From positions 682,001 to 746,000 of the forward strand of contig JADBXR010000002.1 of NCBI GenBank assembly GCA_020403425.1: a DNA stretch of 64,000 nt. Reading direction: 5' to 3'. The position numbers were made by a program, and so were the translations under genes. This document shows, piece by piece, positions 6,825 to 16,641 of this stretch (positions within the stretch are counted from its first letter, which is position 1; the number at the start of each line of letters is the position of its first letter). The stretch comes from Chitinophagaceae bacterium. Lineage in GTDB: Bacteria > Bacteroidota > Bacteroidia > Chitinophagales > Chitinophagaceae. The notes under the pieces are model-generated. The model was not told the origin of the DNA, searched no databases, and worked only from the letters and a program-made list of their open reading frames with translations.

Positions 6825-8741
6825 TTAGCGGTATTTCGCCATGATGGGCTTGCCAAGTTCGACGCCATCGACCATGAACAGAAAGTCTTTGGGCAATACA
6901 GATGGGTTCATGTAGGCAACACGTTTTTTATTCATCAGATCAGCTTGAACACCCAGCTTTCCCGAAGAGGTCTGTACAGAGATCTCGGTGATGCCATTGG
7001 TCTCCTGCACTGTCACCGGTGCGCGCAACACCGACTGGCGGAATCTGGCAAAGTCGGCATCGGTCCGGATCCCTTCGGCAGTTTTCCACCACATGGCAAC
7101 TGTAGCTTTCCCATCGTTCGGATGCTGCAGGGTTAGACGTAGCGCTTTGTTATGTTTGAGCGTAAACTGCTCCCGGCTGGAAGTATAAGTGAAACCATCG
7201 TTATACAATGCAGGTTTCACCCCTTCAGCAGCATTATAATGGAGGTAGCGGAAAGCAATGGCTACATCTTCGAACCTGGCAAAAAAAGTATTGCTCTCAT
7301 CCAACACAAGACGCTCTCCTTTTTCCGGCAACTGTTTCCGGTTTTGGCCGATCCAGATCTCATCAAAAGCATCGGGGAGTATAATGGTAGAATTCAAATA
7401 TTCTTTGATGCAGTTATGGTCTTTGGTACCGGATACCAGCATCACAAACTCTCCTTTGTTCTGCGCCGACTGCATGAAAGGCATCAGGTGCCTTGTCTTA
7501 TTCCATCCGCCATTCGACGGATAATTCGCAGGCATCAGATGCTTCATTTTCTCCCCCATACCTGTTGCACTCCAGGTTCCGTAATGATCATCCCTACCTT
7601 CCAACACATATACGATATTGGGCATGGCTGGCTTTTTGGGACTGCTCAGGTACATCACAAAAGGTTTATCATCCGGACTGTATGCCTGGTTGGTAGATGC
7701 GATCGAAACTTTATCACCATGATAGTCGGTGGCATAGGTATGTGCCAGGCTATCCCAACGCTGAACGATGAATCGGTTCTTGCGGGTTATGAGCTCTTTC
7801 TGTGCCGGAGACAGACCCAACTTCTTCAGTGCATCGGTACAGATCTGGTGAAACAGATGATTATTGTTATTACTTCTGCCCAATAAAGGATTGAAATATT
7901 TCTCTTCCAGCAGGTCCAGGCCGAATACACGGTTGTAGTCGCGGCTATGAGCCCCTTCGAGGTAACCACCCCGTGCATTATAGTGTGCACTCAGATCAGT
8001 CAGAAAGAACCGGAGTGCATCAGTGGCTTTACTTTTGATATCCGGATCAGTAATGAAAGTATGTATCAGCAACAGAGATTCCAGATCCACACCGCAGTAA
8101 GTGGGACTATCATATTCCCGGTTTCCATAGTGTGCCACATGTTGCAGCCACAGGTCAAAATATCTCCTACCCTCATTTAATACTGCCTGGTCTTTATATA
8201 CCTGTCCGTATGAAACGAAGTTCCAGATCCGCATCAGGTAGATATTGGTATACGAAATACGGATCTCCTGGTTACGACCTCCTTTCAGTGCAAGTGTGAA
8301 AATATCATCCAGTTCCTTTTGCGCACCTTTTGACAACCGATCGTTGAACAGTATTTTTACCAGAATACCATATTGCATGCAGAACTGTACATTATTACCA
8401 TCACCAATGTCGGTTCCCGTTTCGTGCCAACCCCAGAAAATGTTCCCATAACTTCTGCCTGCTTTCGGGTCTGTGATCATACGGGTCTTTACCAGTTTGA
8501 GTAACCACTCTACCTGTGCCGGCTGCAGGAAGTTAGCATCCATAGCATCTACCAGGAACAGAAAACAATCCCTAACACCCAATTGCGGCGGCGTTCTCTG
8601 CACGGCCGCCCATTCCCGTTCCAGCGTGGCTTTTCTCACTGCCGGGTCAGGCATCGAGGGGATCACATACCCTTTTGGCATCTGCGCAAATACCGTTACA
8701 GAAATAAGCAGTAGCGATAAAACAATGATACTATTTTTCAT
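6825..8741 (-). CDS. Uncharacterised secreted protein, possible new polysaccharide lyase-like family
   Basis: A 638-residue protein starting at the ATG at 8741, with signal peptide MKNSIIVLSLLLISVTVFAQ. Roughly residues 30-330 appear helical, with features common in toroid-fold carbohydrate enzymes: FWGWHETGTDIGDGNNVQF, NREYDSPTYCGVDLESLL and GAHSRDYNRVFG. The C-terminal half looks beta-rich (EFVMLVSGTKDH, FDEIWIGQNRKQLP, KATVAMWWKTAEG). The Tyr, His, Asp and Arg residues in those motifs are candidates for catalysis, but I cannot assign a CAZy family. It ends the long upstream gene run and is followed by a hairpin terminator. Its neighbours (two GH27, two GH105, GH28) imply a role in the same glycan breakdown. 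Confidence 0.6.
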   Translation of the reverse strand: MKNSIIVLSLLLISVTVFAQMPKGYVIPSMPDPAVRKATLEREWAAVQRTPPQLGVRDCFLFLVDAMDANFLQPAQVEWLLKLVKTRMITDPKAGRSYGNIFWGWHETGTDIGDGNNVQFCMQYGILVKILFNDRLSKGAQKELDDIFTLALKGGRNQEIRISYTNIYLMRIWNFVSYGQVYKDQAVLNEGRRYFDLWLQHVAHYGNREYDSPTYCGVDLESLLLIHTFITDPDIKSKATDALRFFLTDLSAHYNARGGYLEGAHSRDYNRVFGLDLLEEKYFNPLLGRSNNNNHLFHQICTDALKKLGLSPAQKELITRKNRFIVQRWDSLAHTYATDYHGDKVSIASTNQAYSPDDKPFVMYLSSPKKPAMPNIVYVLEGRDDHYGTWSATGMGEKMKHLMPANYPSNGGWNKTRHLMPFMQSAQNKGEFVMLVSGTKDHNCIKEYLNSTIILPDAFDEIWIGQNRKQLPEKGERLVLDESNTFFARFEDVAIAFRYLHYNAAEGVKPALYNDGFTYTSSREQFTLKHNKALRLTLQHPNDGKATVAMWWKTAEGIRTDADFARFRQSVLRAPVTVQETNGITEISVQTSSGKLGVQADLMNKKRVAYMNPSVLPKDFLFMVDGVELGKPIMAKYR

Positions 8742-8817
8742 TTCTCTGATTTCAATTTTATGAATCAATTCAAACACGGGTAAACAGAACTAATCATCCC
8801 ATTCCGGGCATCCTCAT

Positions 8818-10839
8818 TTATGGCATCCGCTGCAAACGGAAAAAAGCGACCCCATGATGCCTGATAGATGCCGACAGGATCCCATTGGATACCCCAATAT
8901 CTTTCTGGCGCCATAGATCACGCAGTTTCCACTTGCCCTGTAAACCTATTTTATCAAGCTGCAGGCTATATTTCTTCTCCTGTTCATTCCCCCACCGGAA
9001 AAAAGTCCGGGGCTCTGTCCCGTACCCATCAATATTGAACAGCCCCAATGCATAAGAGCCATCAGCCAGCGGTTTCAGCCATGTTTGTACGCCGTCCTCA
9101 TGCAGAACCAGCCTGCCTGCTTTACCCAGGGTATCCTGGTTCACTTCGATCACTTCATCGTTGGAAAGCAAGTTCAGCGTAAAATCATCCAGCCTTTCTG
9201 TGGGGCAACCGATCAACATAGGTGCTGCCAGCAGACTGTAGATGGTAATATGGCTATACTGTTCATCCGGCGTTAGTCTGGTAGGGTGCATTTCGGGGCC
9301 GATCGATACATCTCCCACGATCATCATATCCGGATCTGCCCAATGGCCGCGGCCTGTTGTGGGCGACCATTTATCGAGTGAGAACACATTGGTGAAAAGA
9401 CTTGTCCAACTGTCTTTGATATCCGGTCCCGTACGATACATATGCGACAATCTTGCCCAGTCGTTCACTTTCTCAAAAGGGGCATTGTTCGAGAGACTGA
9501 ACACGATATCACGCCCCGACTGTTTCAATGCGTTGGACATGGCTTCTGTTGCAGCAACATCGATACGCCAGTCGTATTTCAGAAAATCAAATCCCCTCCG
9601 GGCCCATTGCCGGGCATCATTCCTTTCAAAAAAATAGGTCCCTTTACGGGTAGGTTTATTGGTCAGAAAGGTTTCCCGCCGCTCACCACCTGTAGGAAAG
9701 GCTGATGACCCGCCAACATACATACCATAACTGGAGATATAGGGTGTGGAGTAAATACCTGCTTTGAGACCAAGTGAATGGATATGATCCACCAATCCTT
9801 TCATATCCGGGAATTTTTCGTTGGGCTGTAATGCCGTATCCAGACCGGTACGGACACCTTGCCAGCTATCATCAATATTGATATAGGACCAGCCATGATC
9901 ACGCAATCCCTTACTCACCATGGCATTGGCAGAAGCAACCACTTTGGCCTGGTCTATTTTGGCCTCCCATGAGTTCCAGCCATTCCATCCGATGGGTGGT
10001 GTGAGTGCGATGGTATCTCCGATCCTGATGACCACTTTCCGCGTAGCGGTTCCCAATGTATTCTTTGCCTGAACTGTGATCACATGATCACCTCTCTGTT
10101 TTACGGAACCGCTGATGATCCCTGTCTGCGCGTCGATGCGTAATCCTTCAGGCAAACCCTTTGCCGAAAACGTCATCGGTCTTTTTCCTGTTGCAGCAAT
10201 GGTATACAGGACCGGGTTACCGGGTGTGGCACCAAACAGCTTAGGTGAATGAATGGCCGGTATCTGCTTTACAGGCGGTGTAAGGATGTATTTTTCATCA
10301 TGCATAGGTACATGGCCGGGCCTGAAATCATCTTTCATATCCAGTTTTGCTTCCAGCCAGTTGGCATAGGTCTTTTTATTGGCCACACCACCCACTGAAT
10401 CCGTGATCAACAAACCCAGCTGGCGTACACCTGTCAGATCCACATCCACTTCTTTGGGTGCATCGCCGATTCGCATGGCGGGTGTTTCAAACAATACTTT
10501 CTGGTCAGCCACCACGAAAAAGCGAACAGCAATATCTTTATTGCCATTATCATCCGGCGCTACTTTTGCGGTGAAGCGTGTAGCATGTCCATCCAGGTAA
10601 AAAGACAACACGCTGATACTGATAGCGCCAAGGCCGCGCGAATATGGAACACCCTTCACCTGAAGTTTCTCTTTTCCATAACCGGTCTTTGCCTGTACGG
10701 GACGGATCCCTTCTGAGTATGTTTGTATGGGCAAGTCATCCAGCCAAAGGCTCCGCCCACCCTGCGCATCAATAGTTGTTGCGGAAAACATCAACAGCCC
10801 AGCAACGATCATTTGTTTATATATCCTGTGTAGCATCAT
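8818..10839 (-). CDS. NPCBM-Ig-GH27 alpha-galactosidase family enzyme, copy 1
   Basis: A 673-residue secreted protein. Domains in order: signal peptide (1-26); NPCBM domain (about 28-168), a galactose-type carbohydrate-binding module; a putative Ig-like He_PIG linker (about 200-272; GLRIDAQTGIISGSV); a GH27 TIM barrel (about 278-570); and a C-terminal beta domain. Catalytic features are the expected nucleophile D423 in FLKYDW and the acid/base D473 in RTGPDIKDSW. GH27 enzymes remove terminal alpha-galactose or alpha-N-acetylgalactosamine, and some remove beta-L-arabinopyranose. Its ATG overlaps the stop of the preceding GH27 gene by four bases, so the two are probably translationally coupled and arose by duplication. 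Confidence 0.9.
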   Translation of the reverse strand: MMLHRIYKQMIVAGLLMFSATTIDAQGGRSLWLDDLPIQTYSEGIRPVQAKTGYGKEKLQVKGVPYSRGLGAISISVLSFYLDGHATRFTAKVAPDDNGNKDIAVRFFVVADQKVLFETPAMRIGDAPKEVDVDLTGVRQLGLLITDSVGGVANKKTYANWLEAKLDMKDDFRPGHVPMHDEKYILTPPVKQIPAIHSPKLFGATPGNPVLYTIAATGKRPMTFSAKGLPEGLRIDAQTGIISGSVKQRGDHVITVQAKNTLGTATRKVVIRIGDTIALTPPIGWNGWNSWEAKIDQAKVVASANAMVSKGLRDHGWSYINIDDSWQGVRTGLDTALQPNEKFPDMKGLVDHIHSLGLKAGIYSTPYISSYGMYVGGSSAFPTGGERRETFLTNKPTRKGTYFFERNDARQWARRGFDFLKYDWRIDVAATEAMSNALKQSGRDIVFSLSNNAPFEKVNDWARLSHMYRTGPDIKDSWTSLFTNVFSLDKWSPTTGRGHWADPDMMIVGDVSIGPEMHPTRLTPDEQYSHITIYSLLAAPMLIGCPTERLDDFTLNLLSNDEVIEVNQDTLGKAGRLVLHEDGVQTWLKPLADGSYALGLFNIDGYGTEPRTFFRWGNEQEKKYSLQLDKIGLQGKWKLRDLWRQKDIGVSNGILSASIRHHGVAFFRLQRMP

Positions 10840-12845
10840 TTTTTATTTTTTTGTGGGAATAAGCGGTACATCACTGAACCATGGTGACGAATTGTGGAAG
10901 TTATCCGGTCTGCAGATACGGCAATATCCTTTTGCCTCCAAACATCCCTCACTTTCCATTTGCCTTTCAGCCCGATCCGCGACAGGTCCAGTTCATACGA
11001 ACGGGGCTGTTCATCTCCCCAGCGGAAATAGGACTGTGGCGTTTTACCAAAGCCATTGATATTGAAGACCCCTACTGCATAGGAACCATCTTCGAGTGGT
11101 TTAACCCATACCTGCATATCATTTTCTTCCAACAACAATCTTCCGGGTTTCCCTAGTGGGTCCTGGTCAATCTCTATCACTTCACTATTGGTCAGCAGGT
11201 TCAGGGTGAAATCATCCAGCTGCTCGATCGGACAACCGATCAGCAGAGGGGCTGACTGTAAACTGAAGAGGGTAACATGACTGTATTGTTCATCCGGTGT
11301 TAAACGGGTGGCATGCAGTTTAGAGCCTGTGGTAACATTGCCCAGGATCATCATATCCGGATCGTTCCAATGTCCCGGCCCACCATAGGGCATCCATTTA
11401 TCCAGGGTAAATGCCGACACGTAGAGGCTTAACCAGTTATCGCGGATATCCGGCCCTGTTCTCCACGCATTGGCAATACGGGCCCAATCCTTAGCCAATG
11501 CGAACGGTGCAGAATTCGACAAACTGTACAATATATCCCTGCCCGATTGCTTTAAGGCAACAGACATACGTTCTGCAGAATTGAGGTCGATGCGCCAATC
11601 ATATTTCAAATAATCAACTCCCCATTCAGCCATCTGTAAGGCGTCTTCCTTTTCAAAACGATATTTTCCCACATACCGGTTGGCCCTCTTGTCCTTTTCA
11701 ATGGAATCGGTATAAGCACCATTTATGAAATTGGAGGAGCCTCCTACTTTTCCCACATAACTGGAGATCCAGGGTGTAGAGTAAAGCCCCAGTTTCAGTC
11801 CTTTGGCATGGATCGTATCTACCATCGCCTTAAAATCAGGGAACTTATCGGGATTGGGTTGGATGGCATTGTATTTACCTCCACGTTGTCCCTGCCAGGC
11901 ATCATCGATATTGATGTAGGTCCATCCATGGCTCTGCAATCCCATTTTCACCATGGCATTGGCAGAAGCCAGCACTTTCTCCTGGTCAATATCCCTTGCC
12001 CAGGAGTTCCAGCCGTTCCACCCGATAGGAGGGGTCAATGCGATGGTATCGCCTATTTTGATACGCAGCGTTTTGGAAGCCACACCCAGTTTGTTTTTGG
12101 CATAAAGTATGGCCGTGTAGTTACCTCTTTCTTTCACGGTACCACTGATGATACCGGTAGCCGGATCCAGCTTGATGCCTTTAGGCAAACCGGATGCCTC
12201 ATAAACCATGGGTCTTTCACCCGTAGCCAGTATCGTATATAAAAATGGATTTCCAGGTGTAGCGCCGAAGATGGCCGGAGAATTGATCTTCGGCTTGGCT
12301 GAAGGACTGGGTGTAAGAATATATCTCTCCCCGTCATTGGGGATCGGTTTTGGCAATTCCTTATCCAGCATCACGAATTGTGCATTGGCCCAGTTGGCAT
12401 AGGCACGCTGCGACTCTTCCTTTGGCAGGATCAGTAAGCCCAATCTTTTGATACCTGTGAGGTCTACGCTGACTTTCTTTGCCACATCACCTAATTTCAT
12501 TTCCCCACTTTCAAAGAGGATTTTTTTATCGCCGATCACATAAAAACGACTGACGGTACCTTCCACCGCCTTATCATCAATCCCCACTTCCGCAGTAAAT
12601 GACCTGGCTTTCCCATCCAGGAAAAAATAAATGGCGCTTGTACCGTGTATCCCCAATCCACGTTCGTAGCGTACCCGGTTGATCTCGATAGTGCCGCCAC
12701 CTGATGTCGTTTTCAGCGACACAGACGGTATGGCCTCATTAAAAGTCGGAATAGCGAGCTCGTCAAGATATACGGCCGTTTGTGTTTGCGCGTTGACTGT
12801 TGCCAGCAGAGCAATCGCCAGTAAACAGGTAACTGATTTTTTCAT
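10836..12845 (-). CDS. NPCBM-Ig-GH27 alpha-galactosidase family enzyme, copy 2
   Basis: A 669-residue protein when started at the ATG at 12845 (signal MKKSVTCLLAIALLATVNAQ). It has the same layout as the next gene: NPCBM (about 25-160), He_PIG linker (about 190-262), GH27 barrel (about 268-560) and a C-terminal beta domain. The expected nucleophile is about D416 (YLKYDW) and the acid/base about D466 (RTGPDIRDN). The two copies are clearly homologous along their full length but diverged, for example in the region before the nucleophile strand, where this copy has a longer DSIEKDKRANRYVG insertion. This divergence suggests different aglycone or linkage preference. Exact sugar specificity cannot be read from sequence. 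Confidence 0.9.
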   Translation of the reverse strand: MKKSVTCLLAIALLATVNAQTQTAVYLDELAIPTFNEAIPSVSLKTTSGGGTIEINRVRYERGLGIHGTSAIYFFLDGKARSFTAEVGIDDKAVEGTVSRFYVIGDKKILFESGEMKLGDVAKKVSVDLTGIKRLGLLILPKEESQRAYANWANAQFVMLDKELPKPIPNDGERYILTPSPSAKPKINSPAIFGATPGNPFLYTILATGERPMVYEASGLPKGIKLDPATGIISGTVKERGNYTAILYAKNKLGVASKTLRIKIGDTIALTPPIGWNGWNSWARDIDQEKVLASANAMVKMGLQSHGWTYINIDDAWQGQRGGKYNAIQPNPDKFPDFKAMVDTIHAKGLKLGLYSTPWISSYVGKVGGSSNFINGAYTDSIEKDKRANRYVGKYRFEKEDALQMAEWGVDYLKYDWRIDLNSAERMSVALKQSGRDILYSLSNSAPFALAKDWARIANAWRTGPDIRDNWLSLYVSAFTLDKWMPYGGPGHWNDPDMMILGNVTTGSKLHATRLTPDEQYSHVTLFSLQSAPLLIGCPIEQLDDFTLNLLTNSEVIEIDQDPLGKPGRLLLEENDMQVWVKPLEDGSYAVGVFNINGFGKTPQSYFRWGDEQPRSYELDLSRIGLKGKWKVRDVWRQKDIAVSADRITSTIRHHGSVMYRLFPQKNKK

Positions 12846-12909
12846 TAGCCTACTCTTATTTGTGTTCCTTATCATAGATCCGTTGTCATTGAATGATTCT
12901 AAATAAATA

Positions 12910-15075
12910 TTATTTACTGTATTTCACGGTCACAGACCTGCCGGGATCTGCAATAATGACCTTGGGTCCCTTTTTCCCGCTCTCAAAAAAAACATCGGCC
13001 TCTTTTGTCAGTTGAAATATCTCTTTGCCATTTTTCTGAAGGGAAGAGAACCCGGTAGCCGCCAGCTTTTGCAGGTTACCGTTGTTATCCAGCTTCACCG
13101 CTGCCAGTCCTTTGTATTGTCCGGTATACAGGTTGCCTTTATATTCGAACCGGAACATAGACGGCTGATCACTTTCCAATGAAGCCGTATTGGTAAAAGT
13201 GAAAGAACCTTCCTCATTGCTCACACCATCATCCAGCCTGTTCGCAGGTATACCCAACCGCGCTACGTTCTCCAATGAATACCCAATGACCGTTGCTTTA
13301 CCCGCGATCTGTTTCCAGATGGCTGAGATATCCTTACCCATGAAATCATGCGTAGCATTTCCCTCCAGCAATAGTTTACCGCCCTTCTGTACATAAGTCT
13401 GGAAAAAACGGGTGGTAGCGGGTTTGGCATACTGCGGATTCAGAAGAACGATCGCATCGAATGTATATCCATTCAATTCAGGTTTGCCGGCCGCATTCAG
13501 ATGCAGTCGGCCATCTTCGATCAGGTCTGTAGGTACGGATGCATTGAGATATCCTTTCTGCCAGAGCGCCACCGCTTTCTTTTCCATTTCCAGCTTATCA
13601 TTGATATCATACATGCCCCGGCTTGCAGGGTCTGGATACCAGTTATACATGGCTTCCATTCCATACACTACCAATAACCGGATCTGTGGAAAGGGAGGAT
13701 CAAATCGGTTCAGTAATCTTGCAGCATTCTCTACCTTATTGATCCTGACCAAAGCTGCAGGATCATCGATAGAAACACCCCAACCCTGCACGTCATTTGC
13801 GGCATGGTAGTGTGTACGGATGCCATAACGGAGATCGGTCAATGCTTTTGTCCAGATCCGTGTAAGATCCTTTCCATAATACATGTTATACATGGCATTC
13901 TTCGGATAACTCATACCGATACCCATTTGTATGGGCGTGGCCGTTTCCTCATCCGAATGCCCGTAATCCCGTTTAATGCTCCACCAGCTGACGCCCGTTT
14001 GCCATACTTCATCCTTGTCCAGATTGTTATGAAAAGTATTATGCAACCCGATAAATGCATTTTTCCCATACATCTTTTTTCCAAGGTCATACACGGCTGC
14101 CTCCACCGGAAGCGTTGAGAAGCGAAGGAGATTCATATACTGGTTGATGGCACTGATACGGATCTCGGGCCTCCCTTCCGGTGCATAACGCATATCGAAC
14201 AGTACACGTTCCATATCCCGACCTGTTCGCGCCTTCATCTGCCTGGCCATACCCAATGAATACAATCTTTCCCTGAAAACATCCCGCTCTTTTTCCAGCA
14301 CTTTCTGTTGAGCTATCTTAAGGCCCTTGTATTCATCCAAACCAATGCCATCGAAAGGAATATCCCTGTAGGCTTTGAATACATTCAACAGCACGGGGAT
14401 CGCCTGTTCTGAGAAATTACTGCAGGAATTATAGTAATGCTGGGTAAGGATGTAAGCCGTATATCCCGACAAGGCTCTACCCGCCTGTAAGGACAGGCTA
14501 ACCCTGTCTTTTGTTTCTATCGCTTTTGCCTGAGCAGTGATATCCTTGAGTGTTGACGAATCATACACACCATCTGTTTTTTTACGGAAAGCGTACACTT
14601 TGAACAATTCGCTTTTCAAAAGGGTCTTCATTTCTCTGGCTCCCTTAGCCATAACAGTATAATCCGCAGCGCCTTCCTTATCCAGTGTCAGTTCCCCCTC
14701 CTGGATCAACCGATCGGTATTCTCCACTGCAATGTTGAAATCCCTTTTCCACACCTGTAATCCGATCTGCAGTCCTCTTTTATGTGCATATGCGACCAAC
14801 TTTTCAAAAACAGGATGCATCGTTGTTGTATCATAAAAATTACAGTCTCCCCTTTCCGTTAGAAAGATCAACGTGTACTTACTGTACTTGGCAAAACTGT
14901 CGATCTTCGATCTATAGGTCTCTTCCTGCATCATGTTCCTCGTAAAAAACCAATAAGCTACCTGGGGATGGGTGGCATTCTCAAATACATCCACATACTT
15001 GATATCTGGTTTTTGCGCCTCTGCATGAGCCATTGCTATACATATGAACAGTGATAGCGAAATGATTTTTTTCAT
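12910..15075 (-). CDS. Uncharacterised secreted TIM-barrel-like protein, paralog A
   Basis: A 721-residue protein with signal peptide (1-20). It is a full-length paralog of 21022-23196. The N-terminal half shows TIM-barrel-type features: YTLIFLTERG, GLQIGLQVWKRDFN and a conserved FDGIGLDEYKG motif at about 241-251. In it D247/E248 would sit at a strand end, where glycoside hydrolases of clan-A type keep acidic catalytic residues. A later segment (about 535-600) has FDAIVLLNPQYAKP and KGGKLLLEGNATHDF, like the amidotransferase-like beta-galactosidase trimerisation fold of GH42-type enzymes. The C-terminus looks beta-rich. I do not recognise a named family; a new glycoside hydrolase family is plausible. 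Confidence 0.62.
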   Translation of the reverse strand: MKKIISLSLFICIAMAHAEAQKPDIKYVDVFENATHPQVAYWFFTRNMMQEETYRSKIDSFAKYSKYTLIFLTERGDCNFYDTTTMHPVFEKLVAYAHKRGLQIGLQVWKRDFNIAVENTDRLIQEGELTLDKEGAADYTVMAKGAREMKTLLKSELFKVYAFRKKTDGVYDSSTLKDITAQAKAIETKDRVSLSLQAGRALSGYTAYILTQHYYNSCSNFSEQAIPVLLNVFKAYRDIPFDGIGLDEYKGLKIAQQKVLEKERDVFRERLYSLGMARQMKARTGRDMERVLFDMRYAPEGRPEIRISAINQYMNLLRFSTLPVEAAVYDLGKKMYGKNAFIGLHNTFHNNLDKDEVWQTGVSWWSIKRDYGHSDEETATPIQMGIGMSYPKNAMYNMYYGKDLTRIWTKALTDLRYGIRTHYHAANDVQGWGVSIDDPAALVRINKVENAARLLNRFDPPFPQIRLLVVYGMEAMYNWYPDPASRGMYDINDKLEMEKKAVALWQKGYLNASVPTDLIEDGRLHLNAAGKPELNGYTFDAIVLLNPQYAKPATTRFFQTYVQKGGKLLLEGNATHDFMGKDISAIWKQIAGKATVIGYSLENVARLGIPANRLDDGVSNEEGSFTFTNTASLESDQPSMFRFEYKGNLYTGQYKGLAAVKLDNNGNLQKLAATGFSSLQKNGKEIFQLTKEADVFFESGKKGPKVIIADPGRSVTVKYSK

Positions 15076-15105
15076 ATTGTGATCTGTTTATTCCTCTTAT
15101 TGTTT

Positions 15106-16629
15106 TTATCGATCCTGACGACCTTTTACTTTTTCAGCGATCATTTGTAATACGGCTTTGTCGCTCCATGCCCGGCTATGACCGGCCATGGGTGTAAAAT
15201 GGATCTGCGCATCTGATTTGGGGTTCTCTGTTTTTTCTATGAACTTTTGAAAGAAACGGGCTGCAACATTCGAGTATAAACCATCCATATCTCCCATCCA
15301 CATCCATATTTTACCTTGCAGCTTGGGACCAAGTACAGGCCAGTTCTTCTCCAAAACCCTGGTGAGATCATATTTTTCCCATTGCTTTGCGATCGTATGA
15401 TCGATCTTTCCCGTAACCGGATGAAACATCATCGTCGGCAACCCGTCCTTCCCCTTCGGACCGAATACAGCATTGTAAGCACCAAACTGGCCGCCAGATA
15501 TACGGTAATCGTTGGTCCGGCTGTTCACATTCTCACCCTGGATCCATTCTTTCATGGAGAAAGTGGGTTCCCCATAAACAGTTCTTCTGCCCGGTTGCAG
15601 ATAACCCCATTTATTATAAAACACCGAACTGTCCTCATAGATATTGATCAACCCATAATGCGAGAAATTAAGGGGATCCGGACTATATGACCAGGTACCG
15701 TCAAAGAAATCGGGATAAAAGATCTGAAGCCCCATAGCCACCCACCCACCGGTGGAAGATCCTGCCAGGAATCGTTCTTGACTGGCAGTGTCGTAATGAA
15801 TGATTTTTTCGATCGCAGGGATGAGTTCCTCTGTCAGCGCTTTTCCGCATGGGCCATTGTTCTCTGAGTCAACCTGGTAAGTATCCCCATAAGGCCCTTG
15901 TGAATCAAGAAACACATATACCAGCTGGGGAGCTTCTTTACTGAACCACCAGGAAGTAAAATCCGGATTATTCATGATACCATTGATGGCCGTGTACCTC
16001 CCATTCAGACCGGGTATCCGGTAACAGACAGGATACGACCTACCCGGAGCCTCAAAATATCCCGAAGGGAGAAGTACGGATGCCCGCAGGTAACGCGGAT
16101 AACCAGAAAATGCCGACAAGTATTCGCTCCTGATCTCCAGCTTTCTAACAAAAGCATGCTCAACGATCTGCGGCTCTGGGATCAGGTATTTCAAGGTAGC
16201 TCCTATGTGCAGCTGAGCACCTGCCACACATGAATCCACCGAAGTATACAGGTTACCGGGGACATTTTCATTGCCATCATCCCTATTCTGTTTATATACG
16301 AACTGGTAATACAGTTTGCTTCCGGTATACTCGCTCATGTTAGCCAGTCCAGTTGCCAATACATTCTTTTCAGTAGTATTGAAATAGAAAGGATCCTGGC
16401 CACGCCAACTGTCGGGCGGTGTTACGCCGATGGTGATCTCTGATCGACTCCGGGGTTCTTTTTCTGACTGCCGTGTAATATGTAATAGCAAACGTCCTCC
16501 TGTACGGAAAACATGCCGCAAGGAATCACTTACAAACAGTTTCGCCTCCACCAAGGATACTTGCTGGCTGAAAACTGCTTCTGATAAAACCAGAAGTAAC
16601 AAGATCAGTATGGTCTTTCGTTGTATCAA
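15106..16629 (-). CDS. Secreted putative carbohydrate esterase (esterase D / CE1-like alpha/beta hydrolase)
   Basis: A 507-residue protein with an N-terminal hydrophobic signal (ILILLLLVLSEAVFS). The C-terminal alpha/beta-hydrolase domain (about 150-500) has GSSTGG at 290-295, with S292 as expected nucleophile, and a late GHSRAW with H484 as likely catalytic His. The layout, a beta-rich N-terminal domain followed by an esterase domain, resembles enterochelin-esterase-like and acetyl/feruloyl esterases. The only sensible start is TTG at 16629: there is no early ATG, and a stop (the GH28 stop) is in frame five codons upstream. In this cluster it would remove acyl groups blocking the hydrolases. 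Confidence 0.78.
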   Translation of the reverse strand: MIQRKTILILLLLVLSEAVFSQQVSLVEAKLFVSDSLRHVFRTGGRLLLHITRQSEKEPRSRSEITIGVTPPDSWRGQDPFYFNTTEKNVLATGLANMSEYTGSKLYYQFVYKQNRDDGNENVPGNLYTSVDSCVAGAQLHIGATLKYLIPEPQIVEHAFVRKLEIRSEYLSAFSGYPRYLRASVLLPSGYFEAPGRSYPVCYRIPGLNGRYTAINGIMNNPDFTSWWFSKEAPQLVYVFLDSQGPYGDTYQVDSENNGPCGKALTEELIPAIEKIIHYDTASQERFLAGSSTGGWVAMGLQIFYPDFFDGTWSYSPDPLNFSHYGLINIYEDSSVFYNKWGYLQPGRRTVYGEPTFSMKEWIQGENVNSRTNDYRISGGQFGAYNAVFGPKGKDGLPTMMFHPVTGKIDHTIAKQWEKYDLTRVLEKNWPVLGPKLQGKIWMWMGDMDGLYSNVAARFFQKFIEKTENPKSDAQIHFTPMAGHSRAWSDKAVLQMIAEKVKGRQDR

Positions 16630-16641
16630 CTGATGACAGAA

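Noticed and set aside
7152..7886. Plus-strand open frame of 244 codons
   Set aside because: It is the antisense of the secreted protein at 6825-8741, which has a signal peptide and coherent length on the minus strand.
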